64,000 nucleotides of DNA, taken from the NCBI GenBank assembly GCA_029204225.1, contig CM055113.1, positions 6,046,647 to 6,110,646 of the forward strand, written 5' to 3'. Source of the stretch: Diphasiastrum complanatum (Eukaryota; Streptophyta; Lycopodiopsida; Lycopodiales; Lycopodiaceae). Positions 49,095 to 60,437 of the stretch are shown here, one piece after another. Each line of letters begins with the position of its first letter. Positions within the stretch are counted from its first letter, which is position 1. A program made the translations under genes and the position numbers. A model generated the notes under the pieces. The model searched no databases. It was not told the origin of the DNA and saw only the letters and a list, made by a program, of their open reading frames with translations.

Positions 49095-49715
49095 GAGAAT
49101 TGAGCTATGGGCTTCGGTTGAGAGTTAGCAGAGTGCGTCGGTTGAGATCTGAGAGTGTGTGTGTCGGTTGAGATTCAATAGAATGCGTCGGCGGAGATTT
49201 GACACTAGCTCTCCGGTTGAGATCACTTCGGCTCCGATCAAGATTCTAGAAAAACACTTCGGTCGAGATTCCAGAAAAACGCTTTGGTCGAGATTCCAGA
49301 AAAATGCTTCGGTCGATATTCCAGAAAAACGCCTTCGGTTGAGATGTAACACAGGGGCTCTAGTTGAGATTCAACACAGGGGCTCCGGTTGAGATTTAAC
49401 ACAGGGGCTCCGGTTGAGATTCAACACAGGAGCTCTGGTTGACATTCAACACAGGGGCTTCGGTTGAGATCTAACACTGGCTGTCGGTTGAGATTGGACA
49501 GTGTGTGTCGGTTGAGATTTAAAAGCTCACTCCAGTTGAGATTCAACTGAGGGGCGTCGGTTGAGATGTGAGGTAGCACATCGGTTGAGATCTGATAGAT
49601 TACTCCGGTTGAGATGGGAGTCAGTGCATCGGTTGAGATTTGAACGAGCACTCCGGTTGAGATGTAAGATGGTCCTTCGGTTGAGATTTAGGCTGGGCTC
49701 CTGTTGAGATTTGAA
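49095..49715 (+). repeat. Minisatellite of about 25 units with core TCGGTTGAGATT
   Basis: The core (C/T)CGGTTGAGAT recurs every 24-26 bp from about 49,103 to 49,702. Units near 49,258-49,320 carry a CCAGAAAAACGC tail and those near 49,337-49,465 an CAACACAGGGGCT tail, showing local unit amplification. Several units on minus encode repeated NLNR or ISTDA peptides, which is a by-product. Confidence 0.92.
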
Positions 49716-49929
49716 GCGTGAGAAAATTGTAGGAGCGGGAGCTTGGATAGAAGGAAATCTAGGTCTGTTAGTGTGTTTGCTTACAAGTGATTGGTGAGTC
49801 TAACAACTCATGGATTTGGGTAATGATGTAGCCAATGATGTGGCTCTGTTCAAGTTATAGAAACTCAGATGTGTTTAATGATTTGGAGTTTGTTTGTTGG
49901 GATCTGAGTGTGGACAAGGTTGCGGTTCT

Positions 49930-50395
49930 TCTGTATGTAAAATGTCGTGGAGTTCAAGTAGCAACGGTGCCAAATGTTGACAGGTCCCCTGCTCCAGAGG
50001 ATCTGTTGATTTTTATTAAGGTGTTTCTTTACTTAATCAGAACCGTTTCTGCCTGTTACCAGGCTTCATGGCATATGTTATATGTGTTCTTGATATTATA
50101 ATGCCAAACCAAGTAGAAGGGATAGGTTGTTGTTGTAGTATATTTTAAGTATTCATGCCTGTCACGCAGGTGACCGGGTTCGATCCCCGAAAACGGCGCC
50201 AAATATTGACAGATACCCTGCTCCAGAGGACCTGTTAGTTTTGTAAAAGTTCTTTTTCTTACTTCTTTTGCCTATTAACAGAGACAATGGGCTCGTTTAA
50301 TATTCTTTCTTGTTGGCCCAAAATCAGGCAGAAGGGATGGGTTCTTGTTGTAGTATTATGTCCTGCCTATCAGAGGACATCCGGATGGGTCACTC
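49930..50395 (+). repeat. Tandem array of tRNA-Asp-derived units, about 220-230 bp period
   Basis: A tRNA 3' end (CAACGGTGCCA) near 49,962 is followed by TTGACAGGTCCCCTGCTCCAG. After a full tRNA-like copy at 50,129-50,201 the same tail recurs (AAATATTGACAGATACCCTG). A third tRNA 5' half (TTGTTGTAGTATTATGTCCTGCC) lies near 50,350. The spacers also share GCAGAAGGGAT-like sequence before each tRNA start. Confidence 0.75.
50129..50201 (+). pseudogene. tRNA-Asp(GTC)-like sequence, probably decayed
   Basis: From GTTGTTGTAGTATA to ACGGCGCCA it aligns with plant tRNA-Asp. The anticodon arm GCCTGTCACGC has anticodon GTC, and the T arm GGGTTCGATCCCCG includes an intact B box. The D loop has TTT in place of the expected GTGG-type sequence, which damages the A box. 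The last acceptor-stem pair is mismatched and the CCA-like end is encoded. This may be a tRNA pseudogene or the head of a tRNA-derived SINE. Confidence 0.75.
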
Positions 50396-50639
50396 TTGAA
50401 CTGAATGCACATGCATAATCAACCAAAATGCAAGCCAATGTTCAACAAATGATCTACGTTACTGCTCAGTTGAACAAGGATGGATTCCTACTTCTACTTT
50501 GCTTCAAAATGAACTAAAATCAGATTCTACACTACTTTATTTGCATAAATTGACAAAACAAGAAACAAAAACTAATCTACAGCATGTTAGAAGTCCAAGA
50601 ATCAAGAAACCAACCAGTCTTTTGATTCTTGGACATCCC

Positions 50640-50945
50640 AAGAACATCAAGAACTAGAATGTTAGAGAATATGCAAGATTTATGCCACATTTCTAGCCTA
50701 TTTAGTTTATTTGAATGCTGGCTCCTACATTAATCCACGAGAAAACATGAAATCTAATCCACAACTAGGAAAGCAAGAAAACTAATCCACTCTAAATCCA
50801 CAACCACACACAATATGAATGGAAGGGCATGATCATAGGGGCATCACTCAAGAAAACCATCATGATCAAGGAGCTTAGTGAAGCATCAAACTCATGGAAA
50901 ATCTTCTTGTTAAGCATGGAGTAGATACAATGCAAAAAGCTCCTC
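50640..50945 (-). repeat. LTR-like repeat related to 1,800-2,020
   Basis: Its reverse complement shares ordered blocks with the plus-strand region 1,800-2,020. It adjoins the 3' end of the minus-strand copia fragment. Confidence 0.5.
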
Positions 50946-52950
50946 TACTCAAAGAGGGACAGATTGGGCTTTCTACCCCACCATAGCTCATGTGGTGTCA
51001 TGTGTGGGACACCAGACTTGCCTGTCCTATTCTAGATGTATGTGGCCGTAGCTACTGCTTCAGCCCACAGTACCCTTGGAGCCTTCGAGTAGGCCATCAT
51101 GCATCTGGCTGCTTCCATCAGGGTCCTATTCTTTCATTCAGCAACACCATTGTGCTGCGGTGTGTAGGCTGCAGTCCTTCTGTGAATGATGCCACGATCA
51201 TTGCAGAAGTCAGTGAAGCGATTCGAGATGTATTCGCCCACTCGATCTGTTCTGATCTATTTCACTTTACTGCATGTACATCTTTTAGCCCAATTCACAT
51301 ATTCTGTGAACTTATCAAGTGCTTCAGATTTATTCTGAATAAAATACACTCTGGCAAATTTGCTATAGTCATCAATGAAGGTTATATAATATTTTGAACC
51401 TCCTACTGAGATCACATTGAATGGTACACATATGTCAGAATGCACTAGCTCCAGAATCTTGGTCGTTCTGTAGGAGTCTTTGATGAATGGAGTGTGTGAC
51501 ATCTTGCCCTTCAAATATGCATCAGAGATGGTCGAACTGGTTGCATTCGAGATGCTGACCCCTGTTATTGCTCCATGATGGCTTGCTTGATAAAGTTCCA
51601 TTGAGTTCATGTGACAGAGTCTTCTGTGCCACATAGTGTCTGGCGAGTCATCATGAGCCTGATGCACCTGATCTACAGGTAGGCGTACCTTCAGATGATA
51701 TAGGTTTTCTTTTCTTTTGTCTTGAGTGATCAATGTACTGGTACTGGCATCAATCACGTTGCATGTTTCATCAGAAAACGTCACATGCATCCCTGCATCT
51801 GCTATTCTTGCTACAGAGAGCAAGTCTTGTTGTAGAGTAGGCACGAACAGAACGTCTTAGATTCGTCTGTCTTTGCCGGGTGTTGAGCCATAGTGAACCA
51901 ATACCGTTCACTTGATGCTTAGATCCATTTCCAAGAACTATGAATCTTGAAGGATATGCACTTCTGAAATCAGACATTATTCGTATTGATGTCACGAAGT
52001 GTGAGGTGGCTCCTGAGTCTAGGATCACCTCATGTGTGTCAGATGTTGATGCTGCACACACGTCTTCACAGATGTAGGCGGTCGAACAGTTTCTATTCGT
52101 TCTTTCTTCACCCATCTTCGAGCTCTCGGACTCCTCGACATAGGATGAACTGTTGCTGTTCTCCTGTTTGTTCTGTGCTGATTTGTTTCTCGGGTTTTGG
52201 CGGCAATCCACGGCTGCATGACCCTTCTTGTGGCAATGAATACACTCAATCTTGGGATTGAGCCAATATGTATCTACTGTATGCCCATCTGTTCTGCATC
52301 TCATGCCAGTCTTCTTGTCTGCACCTTGTTGTTTCAACCTCCCTTTGCTCTTCCAGTTGCTTTTGCTGGTCCCTTCCGCTTGCTGATCACGATCCTGCCT
52401 CTGATTTGACTCCCTCTTAGGCTTAAATTGTTTTTTGGATTTTTCTTTGTTGCCGTAGAGGGCCTGGTCAGAACCACCTTGTGATCAAGGTGTTCTTTGG
52501 CCTCGACTTCCTCTCGAATCTCGACAATCGCTTTTTCGAGGTTCATGGTGGGATCTTTCGCGAGCAGGGTCCTCGTTGTCTGGAATGATCTGGGTAAGGC
52601 TCTCAACATGCACGTGAGCTGCTTCTCAGCTGACACAACGTTCTTTGCTCCAGAGTTATGTAGTGATAGAAACAAATCCTTCATCTTCCTTACGAAAGAA
52701 GTGAGGTCTTTTCCATCCCACTGCAAATTCGTCAACTGATCTTCCAGCATTATGATTTGACTTCTTGATTTCGTCTTAAATCTGGTGAGTAATGCATCCC
52801 ACATCTTCTTAGTTTTGGAGAGTGTAGCCAGGTCAAGTTGAGACTATCTTCGATGGAAGATGATAGCAAGGCTACTGCCTTGTCGTTTTTCTCTCTCCAT
52901 TCACGTAGTTCCTTGCCTGATGTCGTAGGCATCTCTTTTGTGCCATCCAC
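50946..52950 (-). pseudogene. Ty1/copia gag-protease-integrase, minus strand
   Basis: Read on minus from about 52,950: gag (WREKNDKAVALLSSSIEDSL, RFKTKSRSQIIMLEDQLTNL), a knuckle CIHCHKKGHAAVDC, protease VILDSGATSHFVT, GAG-pre-integrase WHRRLCHMNS and integrase (LVHSDICVPF, FITFIDDYSKFARVYF, TDRVGEYIS, YTPQHNGVAE). The second catalytic Asp is kept but the usual SDNGGE is TDRVGE, and a stop replaces Arg after NGVAE. Frame breaks occur near 52,790, 52,330, 51,850 and 51,255. It ends at WWGRKPNLS with RT absent. This family differs from the other two copia families here. Confidence 0.87.
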
Positions 52951-53010
52951 CTAGGGGAATAATCCTTTGCCCTTGAGTATGAGTGATGTCTTAACTTTAC
53001 AGGCTAGAAG

Positions 53011-53468
53011 TGTGTTCTGTCATCCTCTCGTGTCAAGTATCATCCAGTAAGTATATAGTCGTTCTATGTAACTTTAAGATTAGAGTGATTAACCATCTAC
53101 AACTAATCAGGAAATTACAAGAGTGGCGGATTAGCCACGACCTAGATTGTATCTGCTGACATCATGCCATCAGATCGGATATTTGTACTTCTGGGTACTT
53201 TCAGGATCTTGGTTGGTACTCTTTGGAGTGTGAGGGCAGAAAGTCTTTCACGACATTTTTCGTGTCGCGTCATTGATTTCATTTACGTCGTCTGACTTTC
53301 TCGTGCTCGACCGCAAAAGATTCTCGTTTGCGAATCTTTCACGTTCGTGTCTTCCAGTCAGGCGTCCACGAAACTTTCGTGTTTCGTGTCTTCTTGACTT
53401 TTGTGTTCACGAAACCTTCGTGTTTCGTGTGTCTTGACTTTCGTGTTCACGAACGTCTTTGTCAGGCA
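53011..53468 (-). repeat. Probable LTR of the 51-53-kb copia element with a palindrome cluster
   Basis: Lies upstream of the minus-strand gag. On minus it would begin TGCCTGACAAAG. The part 53,240-53,460 holds repeated CACGAAAC/TTTCGTG inverted halves in two ~47-bp direct units. No primer binding site could be recognised, so the assignment rests on position and composition. Confidence 0.4.
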
Positions 53469-53547
53469 GAGGGCTGAAAGCTAGCAAAGCTTTGTAATTA
53501 GAAACGTTTTGTTTCTTCAGCCATCATCAAAGGGCAATTTTTGACAG

Positions 53548-54964
53548 AAGAAAAGAACAAAGATGACATACAAATCTTACTGGAAAGCAAAGATTTTGGA
53601 GTTTAAGACAACTCCCGAAGGTCACTCTATATCAAAAGTTTTAGTACAACATGTTTATTTGCATTCAAAAATAAAAGTACAAGATATCAATCCTCATGAT
53701 CATAAAAAATGTAACTGTAAGTATATCAAAACGTATGCACTCTAATATAATCATGTGTTTTTTGATTCATACTCTTCAAATTACGATTTATATATTTCAA
53801 CATTTTTTTCTTTTAGATTCATATCCATCAAACATAAGTGAATGGGAGCCATCACAATCCCTTGTAGGAATATTGGATGTGATTCACTCTGATGTTGGAA
53901 AGTACAGAGGAAGAAGTCCAAAGGAACTTGCAGATAGTGCTATATATTTTTATGACGCTTCATATATACCACAAACAGATGGAGGTTTTGGCAAGCTTGA
54001 AATAATTCCATTGCCAAGTTTCAAAATGATGAGTGGCCTATTCCTGACAGTATTGTTTCTGAATCCTTCAAATGCAAGCTACTCTTGGATGTTAGAAATG
54101 CCATGAAGAAAAGTACTGGCTCGAAAATTGTACACCTAAGTTGGTTTCTCTCATTGCATATATCTGTTGATTTTTTCTCAAGTGCATGTGTTTGAAGGAC
54201 ACCAACTTTATTTGTTTGCAAGGATTTATCAGATGAGGCTTTGTCAGATCTCATGGATCAAGGCTAGGATAGTAAAACAAATAACGACATAGAATGCAGG
54301 ATAAAAAGATCATCAATGATATTCTATTATCATATTGAAAAAAAAATGCCCAGTCTCACATTTAGCTATCAGAGATACAAGAAAACTGACGGCACATGGC
54401 TACCACTAGATCAAGACTTCGAACTAAATGGTCACACAGACCAAAAGGAGATAAGCATCATACACAACGAAGAATTTCTGACCTCATTCTGAAATACTGG
54501 TAAGTTATACTATTAGTTGTTATGTGTTTCAGTTATGTTTATAAAAGTTCTGCTTCTCTTATGAAACAGTGGCAATCTAAACTCGACATTGTCCTGCAGT
54601 TCAGTTATGTTCATAAAAATTTTGCTTCCTTTTTGAAGCATGGTAATCCAAACCAGAGTTTGTTTTGTAATTTAGTTATGTGCTCCATTTGGGAGGCTTT
54701 GGTTTTACAAAGACAATGTATCAAGCATCAAAAACCTCATGGCTATTATGTAAGCATGGCAAGTTTTTGAACAATTGATTTCCATTTACAATAGTTTTCA
54801 ATTTTCTCTTAGAATAATTTTCAACAGATTATGGAAGGTCAAGTTGTTCTACCCTCAGGTACTAAAACAACAGAGTATTTTGTCCCAAGAGTGCTCAAAA
54901 TGGAGGAGATTTTAAAAATTGTTGAAGATTTTAGATTGGCAACACGAACTTGCTATTTTGGCAA
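53548..54964 (+). pseudogene. Multi-exon gene remnant of unrecognised family
   Basis: Four exons with good splice sites are visible. Exon a is 53,548-53,716 (YKSYWKAKILEFKTTPEGHS; donor GTAAGT). Exon b starts at 53,817 after TTTCTTTTAG and joins exon a in phase (YSYPSNISEWEPSQSLVGIL, YIPQTDGGFGKLEIIPLPSF). Exon c is 54,223-54,499 (ISDEAL-like start, SLTFSYQRYKKTDGTWLPL; donor GTAAGT). Exon d is 54,828-54,964 (MEGQVVLPSGTKTTEYFVPR; donor GTAAGA). Exon b has a one-base frame shift near 54,027, and exon c has an in-frame TAG near 54,265 and a TGA just before its donor. It looks like a decayed or captured piece of a larger gene. I do not recognise the protein family. Confidence 0.6.
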
Positions 54965-55640
54965 GTAAGATCATTTTATGTCTTTGTGATGACAATGTGC
55001 TTATGAAAAAGAATTGGTCACGTTCTGTAATGGTATTTGATTGAAGGCATAACTTTGGAAAACACAGGTTGCATTCCAACCTGTTCTCTCCAAGAGCTAG
55101 ATTTAAGTTACAAAACTCTCACCTGATAAATTAATGAAAGCACATTTGTGGAAGTGTATTTAGAGTTCTATTATCTTTGTATTGTATGATTGCAATGTAA
55201 TGTATTTGTAAAGAGGAGCAACATAAAGAGCAGAGAGCAGAGAAGATGAGATAGAAGGAGTTAGGAATGATGAATGATGGCATTTTCTTCTCATGATCCA
55301 AGCAACAAAGAGATGGTCATTGCTTTTGATTCAAGCAGCAAAGAGTATGTAGCCATTGCATTTGCTTTTGGTTATTTTCTTTTGATCCGAGCAAGAAAGA
55401 GTACATAGCCATTTATGGTTTTGTTTTTTTTTTTCTTTTGATTCAAGCAACAAATAGTACGTAGCCATTGCATTTGCTTTTAGTTGTTGTCTATTGATCC
55501 GAGCAGCAAATAGTTCGTAGCCATAGCATTTGCGTTTTTTTCTTTTGATTCAAACAACGAAGAGACTGCAAGTTTTATTTTGTTTTGACCTGAGCAACAA
55601 ATAGTGCATACCCAGCAAATAGCAAAGGGAGGGGGGGAGG
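54965..55640 (+). repeat. Inverted-repeat arm with ~57-bp minisatellite (partner 27,416-28,207)
   Basis: Begins in the intron after exon d and is collinear with the reverse complement of 27,416-28,100. The minisatellite part is 55,270-55,620, with repeated CAAGCAACAAAGAG and TAGCCATTGCATTTGCTTTT blocks. Confidence 0.85.
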
Positions 55641-56261
55641 GTAAGAAGGTCATCCCCCTTTCAATTAGGGTAGACGGTCATCTCTATGAAGTAGTTTCAG
55701 CACCTTGCCTACATTGAAAACCAACCCACCCCACGTTGTTAAAGGCTGCTTTGCTGCTACCTTTGCACCACTGAAGGAAGGAGCAAACTCTTGAAAACTA
55801 TGAGCGAATCTGCCATGCGCTCATGGTTACGTGTAATGTGTGGGCCGATTCAAAGGATCGTTGAAAGGAGCCCATCTTTCAGCCGTTGAAATGATAGAAA
55901 CAACCTTGAGGTCCGTCGCAACAGCCGTGAAGGGCTGGTATAATTCTCATGATTCTTTTATTGCAGCCCGTTGATTCAGCCATGAGCAGTAGCGAGAATC
56001 AATGTTGAGATTTAGTGCAGTAGCCCATGAACAGGTGTTTGAAATTCCAAGAATTGCGTTGAGATTTTCTACAATGTAAGAGCGGACGATCCAACGTAAC
56101 AAAGTAAAGCATCATATCATGTGAAACATAAGCTGATCACATGTTCTTTCTCATTGGAAATGGCAAACCGTGATTCTAGACAAAAAAGTTTCTAAATACT
56201 GATGTTATAGATGTCTGCTAGGCATCCGATGTATGCACAATGATAAAACAGAATAGAAAGT
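55641..56261. other. Intergenic stretch
   Basis: No coding or RNA signature seen. Slightly GC-richer than neighbours, with no TATA or motif cluster that I can support. Confidence 0.4.
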
Positions 56262-57165
56262 GTCATGTGTGTGTTTTTGAACCTAACAAATCTAAACGAA
56301 ACTGCACATTATCACCACAATACCAAACATACGAATATTAAAGTAAATCAAATTTGTATAGAGTCATCACAAAAGCTCCGAGTTGAGGAGAATATGCTCA
56401 CCTGCATCCATCCACAACAACAACCGTGTTAGAACAGGGACATTATTGTGAGAACTACAGGTGTCTACACATACTCTCAGTTGTTAGTAGTCATTGCCAA
56501 GTTAGGTGACTCTAATTTTGTCCATATTATGAGTAAAAAATCGGACATTGTTTCAACTTTACTCAAAATTACAAAATTATAAGGTTAACAATGTATAATC
56601 AGTGCTTGAAAGTCAACAATTACAAAAGTACAACTAAAGTAGACGATTACATCCAGACTAGTTTTATAGAAGAGTTCAAAACTATCTGCCATTACCCTTT
56701 TCAAAATGCTTATCGGAACACCATCTCTTTTTATCTATTAGAAAAATGTTTATTGCACTGTCAATTTCAAATTGTCAGAGCATTACCGTCCACAAATAAG
56801 TATATATAGACTTTAACAGACAGGTTAATCCAAGTCATATAACTAAACCCATCATACCATCTATATCAGAAATAGTCGAAGTATAACCAAAGGTTTAAAC
56901 AAAAAGCAGTACACTTCAAAGGAGACCTCGTTAATGAAAGTTAAGCATCAACGAGTAGTAAATTCATGATCATTTCATGGCACTTCAACTCTTCATACCC
57001 GTTAGTAGCAACAACCGTATTGAGGGGATTAGAAGACTGCTCACACGCATTTTTTCATTGTTAACATTTACAGTGTTGAACGAAGTCTAATCAAAAGAAC
57101 TCAAGACAGTTCGTTCATTGTGATCATAGTGACCGAAACAAGCAAGTAAATCATGAGAGCATTTC
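56262..57165 (+). repeat. Segmental direct repeat, copy 1
   Basis: Begins GTGTGTGTTTTTGAACCTAA and matches 58,436-59,440 over about 900 bp, including the (GT)n tract that follows in both copies. No coding content recognised. Confidence 0.88.
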
Positions 57166-57170
57166 TTAAA

Positions 57171-57172
<2 letters not shown>

Positions 57173-57211
<39 letters not shown>
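57173..57211. repeat. GT/CA microsatellite
   Basis: About 19 GT units; the equivalent tract in copy 2 is at 59,437-59,469. Confidence 0.95.
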
Positions 57212-57212
<1 letters not shown>

Positions 57213-57242
57213 ATTATCCCGCCAACCGTCCCACATAACAAG

Positions 57243-57286
57243 ATAACCACACTAGGTGATGCAACAGGTATACCTAGTGTGGTTAT
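57243..57286. repeat. Hairpin with 15-bp perfect stem and 14-nt loop
   Basis: ATAACCACACTAGGT and its exact reverse complement flank a 14-nt loop. Absent from the second segmental copy. Confidence 0.85.
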
Positions 57287-57439
57287 ACCTGCTGCACACC
57301 TGAAACCACAATGATGCTGAAATAAGAACCAATTGAAAACAATCATCACAGGGAATAAGTTTCAAATATAAGTATCCCTATGAAAGATTTTTTTGATGAC
57401 AAGTATTCCCATTCAGGATTGTCAACAGATACTTACATT

Positions 57440-58435
57440 TTCTCAAGACCATAATGTCAAGTATATCTTGAGATTTCTAAACAGCATCCTAGAATTGAGA
57501 TAAACATATGAAAATAGTTTATCCAAGCCTACTTTTGAACTAGTCCACAATACATGACAAATTTTACACCAGTCTAGAAGTAACATAACTGCATGAGAAG
57601 GAAAAGTCTTATAATCATAAAGTAAGCAAGCCGTATGGTTATAAAACTAAGTAATTGAAACTTGTCAATGAGCTTAATTTGTCCAATACCGGTTATAATG
57701 CCTCATGCAGTAAGGGACAAGACAATAAAAGATAAAGTGCATACCAGTGTAGGATAGTAATGTCATGTGTAAATTTGACACGATGAAAACCAGTATTGAT
57801 GGCGAAATGTTACTAGGCAAATCTAGCCAAGTATGGTTGGATATTCAAGAGAAATTCTCTTCAACACAAGAGTGGTGTGTGTGTGTTTGTACCTAACAAA
57901 TCTAAACAAAACTGAACATAATCGCCACAATACAACACATATGAATCTTAAAGTTGATCAAATTCGTATAGTGTCATGTCATCATAGTCACCATATGTTC
58001 TCAAAGATGATGCCATCAAATATGCCTTAAGATTTTTCAATAGCATTCTAGAACTGAGATAAACACTCAAGATATAATAATAGTTTTTCCCAGCCAAATT
58101 TCGAACTAGTTCATAATACTAGCCAAACTTTACCCCAGTCTAGCAGTGACATAACTACCTGAGAAGCATTTCTCAAGTCATACAACCATAATGTAGAAGG
58201 CTGTATGGTTAAAAAATCACATATTTGAAACTTTTCAATGAAATTACCTTGTCCAATACACACAATAGTGTAGTAAGGGACACGATAATGAAAGACAAAG
58301 TACAAACCCATGTAAGATAGTAATGTCAATAGTAACTTTGAAACACTGAAAACCCAGTATTGTTGGTGAAATGTTACAAGGCAAATCTAGCCAAGTATGG
58401 TTGGATTTTTGAGGAAATCCTCTCCAACACATGAG
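57440..58435 (+). repeat. Tandem duplication of about 560 bp
   Basis: 57,440-57,995 and 58,000-58,435 (running on into copy 2) share ordered blocks: GAGATAAACA, GAACTAGT(C/T)CA, CTAGCCAAGTATGGTTGGAT, and the CCTAACAAATCTAAAC block at 57,887 and 58,453. With copy 1 at 56,262 the last block is present three times. Confidence 0.75.
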
Positions 58436-59435
58436 TGGTGTGTGTGTTTTTGAACCTAACAAATCTAAACAAAACTGCACATTATCACCACAATACCAAA
58501 CATACGAATAGTAAAGTAAATCAAATTCGTATAGAGTCATCACAGTCAAACATATCATATCGACCAAACCTAACAACTAGCAAAAGCTCCAAGTTGAGGA
58601 GAATATGCTCACCTGCATCCATCCACAACAACAACCGTGTTAGAACAGGGACATTATTATGGGAACTACAGGTGTCTACACATACTCTCAGTTGTTATCC
58701 ATGCGCAACAAGTAGTCATTGCCAAGTTAGGTGACTCTAATTTTGTCCATATCATGAGTAAAAAGTTAGACATTGTTTCAGCTTTACTCAAAGCTACAAA
58801 ATTATAAGGCTAACAATGTATAATCAGTGCTTGAAAGTCAACAATTACATCCAGACTAGTTTTATAGTAGAGTTCAAAACTATCTGCCATTACCCTTTTC
58901 AAAATGCTTATCGGAACACCATCCCTTTTTTTCTATTAGAAAAATCTTTATTGCACTATCAATTTCAAATTGTCAAAGCATTACCGTAATGCTTTGACAA
59001 TTTGAAATTGACTGTTAAAATCTTTGTTGCACTTTCAATTTCAAATTGTCAGAGCATCAATGCAATATACTTTAACAGACAAGTCTAATCCAAGTCATAT
59101 AACTAAACCCATCATACCATTTATATCAGAAATAGTCGAAGTGTAGCCAAAGGTTTAAACAAAAAGCAGTACCGTTTTCAAAGGAGACCTCGTTAATGAA
59201 AGTTAAACATCAATGAGTAGTAAATTCATGATCATTTCATGGCACTTCAACTCTTCATACTCTTTAGTAGCAACAACCATATTGAGGGAATTAGAAGACT
59301 GCTCACATGAATTTTTTCATTGTTAACATTTACAGTGTTGTACGAAGTCTGATCAAAAGAACTCAAGGTAGTTCGTTCATTGTGATCATAGTGACCGAAA
59401 CAAGCAAGTAAATCATGAGAGCATTTCTTAATTAG

Positions 59436-59440
<5 letters not shown>
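58436..59440 (+). repeat. Segmental direct repeat, copy 2
   Basis: Collinear with 56,262-57,165. It differs by an inserted foldback at 58,959-59,011 and small indels. Confidence 0.88.
58959..59011. repeat. 53-bp perfect palindrome (26-nt arms, one-base centre)
   Basis: Arm 1 is 58,959-58,984, arm 2 is 58,986-59,011. The arm sequence also occurs once, uninverted, in the equivalent place of copy 1 near 56,760 and again at 59,036, so the inverted arm arose locally in copy 2. Confidence 0.9.

Positions 59441-59469
<29 letters not shown>
59437..59469. repeat. GT/CA microsatellite
   Basis: About 16 GT units at the end of segmental copy 2. Confidence 0.95.
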
Positions 59470-59474
<5 letters not shown>

Positions 59475-59796
59475 AATGTTGGAATGATTAGCTTTCCAAA
59501 GGTCCAACATTTTTTCTGGCAGGTGTGCTTTCCAAGGGTCATGCATTTCTTCCAAGAGCGCGTTTATTCTGACTACATGGCGATTTATCCTTAATCGAGT
59601 TGTGTTTTGCCTCAGCAGCCTGGGTGTGCTTTTCAGGGCAGATCGCGGTCCAAAACAGATCACAGTCCAAGTCACAAGCCATCGCATTTCAGAGGTGTGT
59701 TTCTTCTCTATAGCATATATTTTGCATTCTCTATAGCATCACAACAGAATGCAAACATACATTTACAGACCAAAATGAATGTAGAACATAACTAAC

Positions 59797-59884
59797 TAAA
59801 TCTTGAACTTTATAACTCCCAGCCTATTAAAGAACCCGCCATTGTGAATGCACACAATCCTGTGAATGCGACAGTCTCTCTCTC

Positions 59885-59959
<75 letters not shown>

Positions 59960-60207
59960 ATCTTGACGTACTACCTCGTAAGTGATTTTTAGGGTATTTT
60001 GAAAAAAAATTGACACATTCTAGACCACTGTGCTCCACAACGTATTGTCCAGATTGCACAATACGTTCCGACCCATTTTGGTCATGCTCCAAAAACAAAG
60101 TGATCCCAAGGAGCACAGGCCGGATTTTCTGAGTTTTGAGCTCAGCCCAAACACACACGCACCACACATCCATAAAGACCCACTCTAACCCTTACCCTAA
60201 GTACACA
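59797..60207. repeat. Inverted-repeat arm B, outer block (partner 21,442-21,857)
   Basis: Reverse complement of arm A outer block, including a CT tract at 59,875-59,954 and the TTGAGCTCAGCCCAAACACAC segment. Similarity starts abruptly at 59,797. Confidence 0.88.
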
Positions 60208-60383
60208 CACGCACAGACGCATGCACGCACACGAATACACATACACACAAACACACGCACAACACAGTGCGCACAACCACAAACACATGCAGACCCACAC
60301 ACACATACCCATACACACAGCACACACACACACTCCGTAAACAAACACACACATTTTCGAGCTCTCACCTAAACCCTAAACCC

Positions 60384-60437
<54 letters not shown>

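Noticed and set aside
49095-49715. Possible CRISPR array
   Set aside because: Units are contiguous degenerate repeats with no unique spacers of constant length, and the DNA is plant nuclear.
50129-50201. Functional tRNA-Asp gene
   Set aside because: The A box region is altered and the acceptor stem has a mismatch next to an encoded CCA-like end, so it is listed as a pseudogene or SINE head.
59796-60173. Open frames of Arg-Glu repeats and, nearby, Cys-Val or His-Thr repeats at 60,136-60,753
   Set aside because: They are translations of CT and CA microsatellites; codon content follows the repeat and no start context or domain exists.
60365-60390. True telomere end
   Set aside because: Only two to three CCCTAAA units are present and normal sequence continues on both sides.
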